A stretch of 64,000 bases of DNA from CAYQCE01 sp964415885 (GTDB lineage Bacteria > Zixibacteria > MSB-5A5 > JAABVY01 > JAHJOQ01), in NCBI GenBank assembly GCA_964415885.1, contig CAYQCE010000015.1, positions 1 through 64,000 on the forward strand, given 5' to 3'. Shown one piece after another: positions 53,923 to 62,643 of the stretch; position 1 is the first letter of the stretch, and every line of letters begins with the position of its first letter. The notes under the pieces were generated by a model that was not told where the DNA came from, searched no databases, and saw only the letters and a list, made by a program, of their open reading frames with translations. The translations under genes and the position numbers were made by a program.

Positions 53923-54318
53923 ATGTTCTCTGAATCAAGAAGCCGTGGCCGGGTGATACCGGCTGAATTGTTCATAGTGTTCGTAGTGCTGGTGACAATC
54001 GTCACCGTAATCCTGCCGGGCTACAATCGGCACACCGCCGAGGCACGATCCCTCGTCAAGGATAGTGATATTGAGATAATCGCCTCGGCATACGACGGCA
54101 TCGAGAACCCTGAAGAAGCGCGGCCGGTCGAGGTGCTGGAAAGGGCCGGATTCGATCTGATCGTAATCGTCCCTGAACTCGCCCCGGACTCCCTGCTTGC
54201 GGAACAGGTCGAACAGGATGACGGCAGGATCAAAGTCCCGAGGACTGTCTGGGTGTACGCTTCCGACCTCGAAGGCCTCTGGAAGGATGTTCGCTCGGCG
54301 TCCGACGACAAGTACTGA
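53923..54318 (+). CDS. Pilin-like small protein with Arg before the expected cleavage site
   Basis: The 131-residue protein has a hydrophobic stretch (about 16-34) in pilin register: Glu and Pro (AELF... VILPGY) are 17 residues apart, as are Glu5 and Pro22 in pseudopilins. Counting back, the residue before the cut would be Arg (RGR-VIPAE) instead of Gly. The remaining 90 residues are acidic and do not look like a pilin head. GGAGG lies before the ATG. I take it as a minor pseudopilin or a bitopic accessory protein of this operon. Confidence 0.7.
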   Translation: MFSESRSRGRVIPAELFIVFVVLVTIVTVILPGYNRHTAEARSLVKDSDIEIIASAYDGIENPEEARPVEVLERAGFDLIVIVPELAPDSLLAEQVEQDDGRIKVPRTVWVYASDLEGLWKDVRSASDDKY

Positions 54319-54337
54319 TTTACGATAGGAGATACGC

Positions 54338-54772
54338 TTGCGAGAGAGAGGATTTACTCTATTCGAGCTGATGATCGTAATCGTAGTGCTCGCCATCATC
54401 GCAGGGGTTGGAATTCCACAGATCGGTGCCATGATAGAGGCATCAAGGGTGAGCTCCACGAAATCGGAATTGGTCGGAATCAAACAGGCGATAATTGGAG
54501 ATCCTCAGGTGATCGCGGGCGGGAAGAATGTGGCTCGTGGTTTCGAAGGCGATGTAGGCAATCCGCCGAACCGTCTTCAGGACCTCGCGACCAAACCGGA
54601 CACTGTTCCACCCTATAATAGAATAACGGGTCGCGGGTGGAACGGACCATACATTGATACGTCAGAAAACGCCTATCTCACTGACGCGTGGGAGCAGGCA
54701 TATGTCTACAGCGCATCCGAACGTACTGTGAAGAGCATCGGGTCGGGTGAGGAAATCACGGTTGGATTTTAG
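54338..54772 (+). CDS. GspG-like pseudopilin
   Basis: The 144-residue protein has a classic prepilin start: a four-residue basic leader ending in Gly, then FTLFELMIVIVVLAIIAGVGIPQI with Glu5 and Pro22. The body has NPPNRLQDLATKP and a Gly-Trp-rich loop (GRGWNGPYID) as in major pseudopilins of type II secretion. The start codon is TTG with AGGAGA upstream. A prepilin peptidase gene is not in the window. Confidence 0.9.
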   Translation: MRERGFTLFELMIVIVVLAIIAGVGIPQIGAMIEASRVSSTKSELVGIKQAIIGDPQVIAGGKNVARGFEGDVGNPPNRLQDLATKPDTVPPYNRITGRGWNGPYIDTSENAYLTDAWEQAYVYSASERTVKSIGSGEEITVGF

Positions 54773-54775
54773 AAG

Positions 54776-55936
54776 ATGAGAAAACTCTCACGACAGGACG
54801 GCTTCACGCTAATGGAAGTCGTAGTGGTAATCGTTGTGCTCGGTATCATCGCGGGCATTGCGATGAGAAGTATTGACAAGTCGCTTGATACCGCCAGGGT
54901 CGAGAGTACTCGCAAGGAGATGGAACAGGTTCTTTTCGCAATCAGGGGGAATCCGAATCTCTATTCTAACGGCGTCCGCTCCGATTTCGGTTACGTGGGC
55001 GATGTTGGTGCGCTTCCGCCGGACCTCGACGCTCTCGTCTCGAATCCGGGATTGGGTACCTGGAGAGGCCCGTACATCTCGGCAGAATTCGCGGAGGCAT
55101 CGGGCGAGTTCAAACGTGACGGATGGGGCGATCTCTATGCCTACGATGGGCAGAGTCTCGTATCCGACGGTGGCGGCAAGGGCACGCTTACGCGCCAGAT
55201 ACATAATTCTCCTTCGGAACTGCTGGCCAACACGGTAACCGGATCGATAACCGATGCAGCGGGGAATCCACCCGGAGACAGCTCGGCGAGCGTTCGAGTC
55301 ATATTGACCTTTCCGGGTGGTGCAGGCTCGATGCGAGATTCCGTGGTGACCGTCTCTTCGGGTGGATCATTCAGTTACACGAATTCAATCCCGGTGGGGA
55401 ATCATTTCATTCGTGCGGTGAACCTCTCGAGGCTGGATACGGTGCAGTCGTATGTCTCCGTGACTCCGAACACAACGGCATACGCGAACCTCAGGTTTCC
55501 CGGCGCGATCTGGGCATCCTCCGGCGCAGGCGGAGGCGAGTCGAGCACCGGGTCGATCGAGTACGTGCCCGCGTCATCATCCTGTCCCGGCGGAGCAAAC
55601 GACCAGATAAGATTTCAGATCGAGAACAAGGGGATCGAACCGGTCACTGTATCGTGGATTATGGTCGAGTACGAGCAAACGCCAACGGCGTACTTCGAGC
55701 GAGTCAGATTCAACAACAAGACGGTGTTCAATTCGAGTTCTCCCCGCGCCGCGGCGGGGGATACCCTGAGTTTCTCTAGCGGGCAGACGATGAATCCGTT
55801 CACCCGGCGTACCGTCCGATTGCAGAGATTCAGGGATGCTCAATCCGGCTCGGCCGCCAACGTAGACATGTCGGCGATTGAGGTAACACTGACATTCGAT
55901 GATGGTTCGGTGATAACATTTAATTCCGGAACATAG
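54776..55936 (+). CDS. Large pseudopilin with a C-terminal beta domain
   Basis: The 386-residue protein begins with a prepilin leader (basic, ending Gly) and FTLMEVVVVIVVLGIIAGIAM, with Glu5 present, then a GspG-like stretch (ALPPDLDALVSNPG, WRGPYIS). From about residue 150 it carries a large beta-rich region, including a carboxypeptidase-regulatory-like domain (TGSITDAAGNPPGDSSA) and a second beta domain. At more than twice the usual length it may be a tip or surface subunit. It follows the smaller pseudopilin after three bases. Confidence 0.85.
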   Translation: MRKLSRQDGFTLMEVVVVIVVLGIIAGIAMRSIDKSLDTARVESTRKEMEQVLFAIRGNPNLYSNGVRSDFGYVGDVGALPPDLDALVSNPGLGTWRGPYISAEFAEASGEFKRDGWGDLYAYDGQSLVSDGGGKGTLTRQIHNSPSELLANTVTGSITDAAGNPPGDSSASVRVILTFPGGAGSMRDSVVTVSSGGSFSYTNSIPVGNHFIRAVNLSRLDTVQSYVSVTPNTTAYANLRFPGAIWASSGAGGGESSTGSIEYVPASSSCPGGANDQIRFQIENKGIEPVTVSWIMVEYEQTPTAYFERVRFNNKTVFNSSSPRAAAGDTLSFSSGQTMNPFTRRTVRLQRFRDAQSGSAANVDMSAIEVTLTFDDGSVITFNSGT

Positions 55937-55938
55937 CC

Positions 55939-57552
55939 GTGAACACAACGACCACACATCATCACAAAACCCAGAATACGGAGCCACTTGCCGATTCGAG
56001 ACGATTGCGGGAGTTGAAATCGCCTGTTCTCTTTACAGTCGATCTCAGAGAGCAGAGTCTGAATTGGACAGCGGTTGCCAAAAGCCGCAGAGCTGCGCCT
56101 GTGTTGCGCGGGTCAATCGAAATCGGATACACCGATTTGGAGTCGTTATCCGGATGGATGATGCGTTTCTTCGAGCGTCTCGGTGAAATCGACATCGATA
56201 TCCATCTTATCATATCGGGGCCTGAGATGGTCCAGCGCTGTTTCCGGATACCGAAGGTTCCCCGCTCCGAGATTCCGGCGGTTTTGAGAAGCTCCGCGCG
56301 TAAGCTGTATCCGTTCGACTTGAACCGCTCCCTGTTCGGGTGGCGAATCTCCGACAGTGTGGAGTGGGCTGGAGGATTGAAGTACGAGATTTTCTCCCAG
56401 GCGCTCTCGAATGAATGGCGTGAATGGCTCTGCAGGATATTCGGCGACCGAATCGATTCGGTATCGCTTGTAACCTCATCCGGGCTGTATCTGGAGAAGA
56501 TAATAACCGACCTGGTGCCCGGTTTCAATGAGTCTGGTACTCTCTTGATTCGATTGAACGGGCACACCGCGGAGACCGGGATTTTCCATGAGGGCGGGCT
56601 CGAGTTCTATCGCGAAGTAACGGTCGACACTCTTGCGGAAGACAACACTGTTTCCGACCTGAAGCGTATGATAGGCGAGAGCGAATCCATGGAGGACAAT
56701 GCCTCTGCCTCGAAAAGCGAAGTTATAGCGAGCCTTCGATCGCTCGTCGGGGATGTCCTCGATTATTATTATGGTCAGTTCGGTCAGCGGAAGATCAAGC
56801 GAGTCATCTGTCTCGTTCCGTCAGAATACTCCGATTCTGTTGCAGAGTTTGCCCGGCAATCGATTGCGACGGAGGTTATCAACCTGAACACGGAGTCGGT
56901 GATCGCACGTCACAGCCGGATTGCCGGGATCACTTCCGTTTTCTCGGATTATCCGGTCTGGATTTCGTGCTACCCGAACTGGAAAAGACGCGATTTCGAT
57001 ATCAATCTTCTCCCGGAAGAGGTCAAGAGCAGGCATTCGCTTAAAATCAAGAATCGTCTGGCGGCGACCTCCCTGGTAATTGCGGTACTCGTGATGGCCG
57101 TTATGTCGATTCTGGCGGCGACCGAGGTCGAATCGCTCGAACAACATCTCACGAGGACAAAAGCAAACCTCGAGCGTCTGGAAGCCGATCCGGTACTGCC
57201 GCTGCTCAGCGCATTCGAAAGCCGGGTGGAGACCCTCAGAGAAAATGTCAAACTGTATGTCGCGCGAGGAGTGCCATCCATCAAGAGACCGTTTCTGGCG
57301 CTCTCGCGAAACTCAAAGGAAACAGTGCGCCTTGACGGCGTAGAGATAAACAGACTACCCTCCGGGTTTCAAGCGAATGTGAGCGGGTATTCTGTCGGTC
57401 CGAGTGATGCGCAGGAAGCGGAGTATTACACATATCTCCGAGCGCTCGAAACTGACCCCAACATCCGGGCGATTGCGCCGGGGATGAAGAAGATCGAAAC
57501 ACAATTCGGAAGGCAGAAGCTTGGATTCACGCACGAGGTTGTGACGAGATGA
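55939..57552 (+). CDS. PilM-PilN fusion (GspL-like) assembly protein
   Basis: The 537-residue protein has a PilM-like actin-fold region (about 30-345) and then INLLPEEV at about 355, the hallmark start of PilN, followed by one membrane helix (about 375-395) and a coiled-coil/periplasmic domain. In most pilus loci these are two genes, and GspL in type II secretion is the comparable fused form. The ATPase-type motifs of PilM are not clear to me. The start is GTG two bases after the pilin stop, and the end overlaps the next gene by four bases. Confidence 0.85.
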   Translation: MNTTTTHHHKTQNTEPLADSRRLRELKSPVLFTVDLREQSLNWTAVAKSRRAAPVLRGSIEIGYTDLESLSGWMMRFFERLGEIDIDIHLIISGPEMVQRCFRIPKVPRSEIPAVLRSSARKLYPFDLNRSLFGWRISDSVEWAGGLKYEIFSQALSNEWREWLCRIFGDRIDSVSLVTSSGLYLEKIITDLVPGFNESGTLLIRLNGHTAETGIFHEGGLEFYREVTVDTLAEDNTVSDLKRMIGESESMEDNASASKSEVIASLRSLVGDVLDYYYGQFGQRKIKRVICLVPSEYSDSVAEFARQSIATEVINLNTESVIARHSRIAGITSVFSDYPVWISCYPNWKRRDFDINLLPEEVKSRHSLKIKNRLAATSLVIAVLVMAVMSILAATEVESLEQHLTRTKANLERLEADPVLPLLSAFESRVETLRENVKLYVARGVPSIKRPFLALSRNSKETVRLDGVEINRLPSGFQANVSGYSVGPSDAQEAEYYTYLRALETDPNIRAIAPGMKKIETQFGRQKLGFTHEVVTR

Positions 57553-58133
57553 AACTGGATACAGTGACAGAGCACGGCCTTGAGCTGGCGATTGCATTGG
57601 TACTGATTCTCAGTGTCTGCTGGTACTTCTTAGTCTATGACGTCCAGGCCGAGAGCGTGCGTCGACTTCAGACTGAAATTGTAGAGACGAACGAGGAAAT
57701 CGCCGAAGTCAAGCGAGATCTGGAGAAGGCGGCGAATCTGCGGTTCGAGATCGAAAAGTACGAATCTGACTGGCAAAGCTTCACGAGCAGTCTCGTTTCG
57801 ACTGAGAACACCGAAGTCGTTCTCAACAGGCTGCGAAGCAAGGCCGACAGCCACAACGTCCGGATTCTGCAATCGCGCTTCGATTTCGCTCCGATGATAG
57901 ACAAGATTGGGACCGGCGGCACGAAACCGCTGGCGGATAAAGCTCGGCTACTCATCGAGGGGCGCGGGCGGTTCTTCGCTATCGGAGACTTCCTCGACAC
58001 GCTCGAATCGGAGCCGGTGATAGCAAGCGTAAATTTCGTCGAGCTGACCTACCAGCAGGCGGTTGATCCCGAGATATACTTCAAGGCGCGTATGGATATC
58101 TTCGTCTTAAATGATCTGAAGAGGGATAGATGA
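57549..58133 (+). CDS. PilO/GspM-like inner-membrane assembly protein
   Basis: The 194-residue protein has an N-terminal membrane helix (about 12-30), a coiled coil (about 35-75) and a ferredoxin-like periplasmic domain (about 100-190), the PilO layout. It pairs with the PilN part of the fusion to join inner membrane and secretin. Overlaps at both ends (ATGA) indicate coupled translation. Confidence 0.82.
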   Translation: MKLDTVTEHGLELAIALVLILSVCWYFLVYDVQAESVRRLQTEIVETNEEIAEVKRDLEKAANLRFEIEKYESDWQSFTSSLVSTENTEVVLNRLRSKADSHNVRILQSRFDFAPMIDKIGTGGTKPLADKARLLIEGRGRFFAIGDFLDTLESEPVIASVNFVELTYQQAVDPEIYFKARMDIFVLNDLKRDR

Positions 58134-58564
58134 CCGAGGGGAAGCGAAAGGCGATCGTATTCGGCATCGCCGGCATGGCTCTTGCCTGGGCGTTCTTCAA
58201 CAGTCCACTGATGGAGAATAATGCAGGATCGGGCGATGCGGTGACTGAGCCGACGGCAGAGTTGCAGTCGGTTCTGGCGCAGAACAGCATTTCGACGACC
58301 CTACAAGCTTCCGCCGATGAATGGCGCGGCGACCCGTTCCCGAGAAAAGGGTCGGCAAGGCAGGTTGAGGCCGCGCCGCGAGAAACGCAGACCTTTAAGC
58401 TGTCAGCAATCTCGAAGGCCGGTTCCAGCTATATGGCCGTGGTGAACGGCTCGGTGCTCTCAGACAGGTCTGCGATCGAGGGCTGGCGCGTGATACGGAT
58501 CGATGACAAATCGGTGGTCCTAACGAATGGTAGCAGCAAAAAAGTACTCAAACTGGGACGATAA
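58130..58564 (+). CDS. PilP/GspC-like periplasmic coupling protein
   Basis: The 144-residue protein has one membrane anchor (about 8-26), a Pro/Ala-rich linker and a small beta domain (about 85-144) with the pattern AISKAGSSYMAVVNGSVLSDRSAIEGW... typical of GspC/PilP homology regions. It has no lipobox Cys, unlike PilP. It should contact the secretin encoded next. Confidence 0.75.
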   Translation: MTEGKRKAIVFGIAGMALAWAFFNSPLMENNAGSGDAVTEPTAELQSVLAQNSISTTLQASADEWRGDPFPRKGSARQVEAAPRETQTFKLSAISKAGSSYMAVVNGSVLSDRSAIEGWRVIRIDDKSVVLTNGSSKKVLKLGR

Positions 58565-58568
58565 AACT

Positions 58569-59852
58569 ATGCGCAATATCAAATTCCTCGTGCCGCTGCT
58601 CTTTATGGCGCTCCTGGCGGTTACATCTGCATACTCGGCGCCGGAGTTGACTCGGCAGGACCTTGATGAGAAGGTAGTGACGTTGACGATTGACGACGGA
58701 AGAGTCGTGGACATACTCAAGCTGCTTGGAGCACAGAATGAGCTGAACCTGTCGATTTCATCAGACCTCCAGGGCAGCATTACAATAGCTCTCAATGAGG
58801 TAGCTCTATCCGATGCCCTCGATGTTCTAACCTCGGCTGTAAACGCTACATGGTATGTCACCGGGAACATAATCGTTGTCAAACCGGTCGACCAGGTTGA
58901 TGTCCGCGAGATGCGGGCGCGGCTGTTCAAACTGCAGCATATTACGGCCTACGAGGCAAAGACTGTCGTCGATCCACTTCTGCCCGACGGTTCCAAAGTC
59001 GAGATCGTGACCAGGCTCCTCGCCGCGCGTGAGAGTACGGCAGGGTGGGACGAGATGCTTCAGGTCGTAACCTTCCCAATGGTCATGGAGCGGGTGGAGG
59101 AAATGTTGAATGATATCGATAGGCCGCGGCCGCTCGTCGAGATAGAGACACGAATAATCGAGACCACATTGCGCGACGACAGCAAGCTGGGTTTCGACTT
59201 TCCGGATCAGATTTCGGCAAAACTCGGCGACATTGACAACGAGAATCTCGATGTTATCGGTTTCGGATCATACCCGATCGAGGGTGGAAACTGGACATGG
59301 GGACGGATGACGTTCGAGGAGGTCAACGCCATGCTCGATATGCTTCTCGAGAGCGGCAACTCGGAGTTGATATCGAATCCGCGGGTCACAACCGCGTCCA
59401 ACTCGGAGGCAGAGATTGAAGTGTCCACCACTATTCCGGTTCAAACGCTCAACAGATTCTCGGAAGGCGGAGTGATACAGGATATCGTCTCATTTCAGGA
59501 CCTCGATGTTGCCATTCGTATGACCGTCACACCGAGAGTTGCGAATGACTCGACGATAACGCTCGACGTCAACACGATGGTCGAGGAGATTACCGGCTAC
59601 ACCGGACCGGCGGACAATCGTCGGCCTATAACATCCCGACGGTCAGTAAATACGTCGGTGACAGTCCGTTCGGGAGAATCGCTCGGTTTGGGTGGTCTGT
59701 TGAAAGAGGTCAAGCATAAGACTGTCAAGAAGCTGCCGATTCTGGGGCAGATACCGATACTCGGCAGAGTGTTCCAGCATCATACTGTGACGACAGAGAA
59801 AGCAGATTTGCTGATACTCATTACTCCGCGCGTGATCGGAATCGATAGTTAA
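58569..59852 (+). CDS. Secretin (GspD/PilQ family)
   Basis: The protein of about 427 residues has a signal peptide, an STN/N0 domain (about 30-105), one N1-like domain (about 115-195) and the secretin barrel domain (about 200-427; NPRVTTASNSEAEIEV, VTPRV, SGESLGLGGLL, PILGQIPILGRVF). It is short compared with GspD (over 600 residues) as it lacks the extra N2/N3 domains and S-domain. I chose ATG 58569. It forms the outer-membrane pore for this system. Confidence 0.92.
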   Translation: MRNIKFLVPLLFMALLAVTSAYSAPELTRQDLDEKVVTLTIDDGRVVDILKLLGAQNELNLSISSDLQGSITIALNEVALSDALDVLTSAVNATWYVTGNIIVVKPVDQVDVREMRARLFKLQHITAYEAKTVVDPLLPDGSKVEIVTRLLAARESTAGWDEMLQVVTFPMVMERVEEMLNDIDRPRPLVEIETRIIETTLRDDSKLGFDFPDQISAKLGDIDNENLDVIGFGSYPIEGGNWTWGRMTFEEVNAMLDMLLESGNSELISNPRVTTASNSEAEIEVSTTIPVQTLNRFSEGGVIQDIVSFQDLDVAIRMTVTPRVANDSTITLDVNTMVEEITGYTGPADNRRPITSRRSVNTSVTVRSGESLGLGGLLKEVKHKTVKKLPILGQIPILGRVFQHHTVTTEKADLLILITPRVIGIDS

Positions 59853-61318
59853 ATCCCGGAGAATTTGCCCTCGAGATTGAACCGATTCAGTAGATACGCC
59901 TTCAGTTCTTCGAGGTAATTGTCTCTCGCTTCCAGGAACGCAACTCTTCGTTCGATCAACTCAATATCCGAAATCTGGCCATCCTCGTAACGGGACTCGG
60001 CGATTTCGAGGCGGGTTTGCGCGAGATCAATCTGCTTACCCACAATTTCCAGCCGCCTGAATGAGACATCCATCTGAGTGATGAGATTCGTGATCTCGGC
60101 CTCGGTGTTTCGCTTCTGCTCCTCGAGCTCCAGTCGGGCACGTTCGGCCTCGATCTGTGCCGCTTTTATGTCCGCACCGGCCGAACCGCCGTCCCAAAGC
60201 GGGAAGGAGAAATTGAGAGCGACCTCCCAGCCTTTGGTGTCGATGTCCTCCTCTACTCCCTCCGTCTCGACGGTTCCCTGCCCGGTGGAATAGTTGGCCT
60301 CGAGATCACCGCTCAAGCCGTGGCCTGACTTCTGGTACCCGGCGGATCGTTCGGCTTTCCGGAACTCGATCTCCGCTTTCCTGACCGGTATGGACTGCTC
60401 CCAAATCTGAAGCATCCTTCGTGTTTCGGATTGCGGGATGTTGGACTCGACTTCCGGTGCATCAAGCTGTATCTCGACACCGGATTCGATCTCGAGCAGA
60501 GTTCGGAGTGTGCGCTCCTTCTGCTCCGCCTCGGCCTGTGCCTGAAACATGTTCAGCTCGGCATCGAGGCGCTCGGACTTGGAGATCAGCCAGTCCTCCT
60601 CGGATATGACTCCGTCAGTGAACTTAACTGAGTCGATCCCTGTTTTGAGGGATGCCGACCGAAATTTGTTCTCCTCGATGCTCGCCTTCAAATCCTGCTG
60701 AAGCAGTCCCACGTACGCCTCGACAACCTCGGTCTTGAGCGATGTTGCCTCTTCGAGTTTGGTAAACTGCGCTATCTCAAAGTCGTCTTTTGTGTTGCTG
60801 AGTTCATATTTCGGCTCTGACGGTTTGAGCAGTGGCTGACGGTAGCTGAAGGTAAAGAAACCCCTGCGGGTCTGCTCGCTAATGAAATCTCCCGGTGTCG
60901 CCGTCGGCCTCGTATTCGGATACCGATCATCTCGCGCGGTCAGATTCGCCGTCGCTGTGACATCGCCACCGGTCCAGAGAATACTCTGATTCAGTTCGAT
61001 AAACGAGTTGAAATTGAGATCGCGTGTCTCATAGAGCCGCTTCTCGGTAGCACCGCCGAAGAAACGATATGATTCGTCGACACTGTAGGCCGGTAGCGAA
61101 CCGTTAATCGAGATTTCCGGCAGGTAGAAATTTATCCTCTTCGCGAAGTAGTTCTGTTCGGCAACCTCCAGATTGCTCCGAATCATAGTCCCACGGGCTG
61201 TTTTGTTCAGAGTCATGTCAATGGCATCATCGAGCGTGATCATGCGGGCAGCGAAGCTGTCCGCTCCCGCGACCAAAAGAGCGTAAATCAGGACGAGAAA
61301 GAGTAACGGTCGTTTCAT
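59849..61318 (-). CDS. TolC family outer-membrane efflux channel
   Basis: The 489-residue protein has a signal peptide and two repeated long-helix regions rich in Leu/Glu (for example YEDGQISDIELIERRVAFLEARDNYLEEL), the TolC/OEP pattern. It is the outer-membrane part of the tripartite system encoded upstream on the same strand. Its stop codon overlaps that of the secretin gene on the opposite strand (TTAA). Confidence 0.9.
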   Translation of the reverse strand: MKRPLLFLVLIYALLVAGADSFAARMITLDDAIDMTLNKTARGTMIRSNLEVAEQNYFAKRINFYLPEISINGSLPAYSVDESYRFFGGATEKRLYETRDLNFNSFIELNQSILWTGGDVTATANLTARDDRYPNTRPTATPGDFISEQTRRGFFTFSYRQPLLKPSEPKYELSNTKDDFEIAQFTKLEEATSLKTEVVEAYVGLLQQDLKASIEENKFRSASLKTGIDSVKFTDGVISEEDWLISKSERLDAELNMFQAQAEAEQKERTLRTLLEIESGVEIQLDAPEVESNIPQSETRRMLQIWEQSIPVRKAEIEFRKAERSAGYQKSGHGLSGDLEANYSTGQGTVETEGVEEDIDTKGWEVALNFSFPLWDGGSAGADIKAAQIEAERARLELEEQKRNTEAEITNLITQMDVSFRRLEIVGKQIDLAQTRLEIAESRYEDGQISDIELIERRVAFLEARDNYLEELKAYLLNRFNLEGKFSGI

Positions 61319-61329
61319 CGATTAAACCT

Positions 61330-62634
61330 CTATTCGTATCTCAGTGATTCAATGACATCGAGACTTGCGGCTTTTCGAGCCGGGAAGAAACCGAACAGCA
61401 CACCGACTGCGGTCGAGACTCCGGTGGCGAGCACGATTGAGAAGATGGAGACAATCGTGGGCCATCCGGCATAGAATGCGATGGCTTTCGATATCACGAG
61501 TCCGAGAAACAGGCCGGCAACGCAACCGAAGAGGCATATCGTTATGGACTCGATAAGAAACTGCCGCATGATATCGAGCCGTCTGGCGCCGACCGATCTG
61601 CGTATTCCGATCTCGCGCGTTCTCTCGAGCACCGAAGCCAGCATGATGTTCATGATGCCGATTCCGCCCACGAGGAGTGAGAGGCCGGCGATCGCCCCCA
61701 TCACTATATTAAAAATCTGTTGTGTCTCCTGTGATTGGCGAAGGAGTGACTCCGGGACCACGATCTCGTAATCATCGACACCGGCATGCCGTCTGGACAG
61801 AATCCGATCGACGAGTTTGGTTACGGCCGGGACGAAGTCGATATCGGTAACGGTAACCGTCAGTTGGTCAATCTCCGGCTCGTTGTAAGGTTTCTCCTCC
61901 TGTTCAGTATCGTCGCTGACGAACCTCCACCTCGATCTCTCCACTGCTGCCGGTGATCTCTCGAATTTCTTCCGCGCCGTGCTCAGCGGGATATATATAT
62001 CCTCATTCAAGTTCTTGAGCTCAAATCCCTCGACCTTTCCACGCCCTATGTACTTGTCTGCCATTATCCCAACAACGGTGAAATCGAGATCGCCGATACG
62101 GATTTTCCTGCCGATAGCGTCGTCGAAGGCAAACAGCGACTTCTTGGTCTTGGCTCCAAGCACGCAGACCTGAGAGAAATCTTCCATATCCATATCATTG
62201 ATGAATCGTCCGTTTTCCACCTCTATGGAGGAGGAGTAGATGAATGAAGGAATAGTGGATACGACTCGTGTGGGCGCCCGCTGACTGCCGTGGTAAACTA
62301 CTGACATCGGCTCGTATCTCTGCGGAACCACATTTTTCACGAGTTCGGTGTAGCGGGCTATGTTCTCGCCGTCCTCAAGAGTCAGGGCCGGCGACTTCTG
62401 CAGCCCGACGTCCGATCCGCCGGCCGTTTCCGGAATCCTGGCGTTTACGATGACGTTGTTAATTCCGAGGATGGAGATCTGCTCGAGCGCTTCCTGTTTG
62501 GCGCCCTCACCGATCGACAGCATCGAAATTACCGCGGCGACGCCTATGATGACGCCGAGCATGGTCAGGAAAGTACGCAGCTTATGTGAACCGAGGGACT
62601 CGAGCGAGACTCGAAAGAGGAATCTAATGTCCAT
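61330..62634 (-). CDS. MacB-type ABC transporter permease
   Basis: The 434-residue protein has one N-terminal helix, the MacB periplasmic core domain (about 45-250) and a C-terminal FtsX domain with three helices. The MLGVIIGVAAVISMLSIGEGAK start and ERTREIGIRRSVGARRLDI stretch are family hallmarks. Unlike E. coli MacB there is no fused nucleotide-binding domain, so a separate ATPase is needed. It lies nine bases after the adaptor gene. Confidence 0.92.
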   Translation of the reverse strand: MDIRFLFRVSLESLGSHKLRTFLTMLGVIIGVAAVISMLSIGEGAKQEALEQISILGINNVIVNARIPETAGGSDVGLQKSPALTLEDGENIARYTELVKNVVPQRYEPMSVVYHGSQRAPTRVVSTIPSFIYSSSIEVENGRFINDMDMEDFSQVCVLGAKTKKSLFAFDDAIGRKIRIGDLDFTVVGIMADKYIGRGKVEGFELKNLNEDIYIPLSTARKKFERSPAAVERSRWRFVSDDTEQEEKPYNEPEIDQLTVTVTDIDFVPAVTKLVDRILSRRHAGVDDYEIVVPESLLRQSQETQQIFNIVMGAIAGLSLLVGGIGIMNIMLASVLERTREIGIRRSVGARRLDIMRQFLIESITICLFGCVAGLFLGLVISKAIAFYAGWPTIVSIFSIVLATGVSTAVGVLFGFFPARKAASLDVIESLRYE

Positions 62635-62643
62635 CGTTGTGCT

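Noticed and set aside
50929..59852. Twitching-motility type IV pilus
   Set aside because: No PilT, PilU or PilA-like major pilin with a globular disulfide head is present; type II secretion-like is the safer reading.
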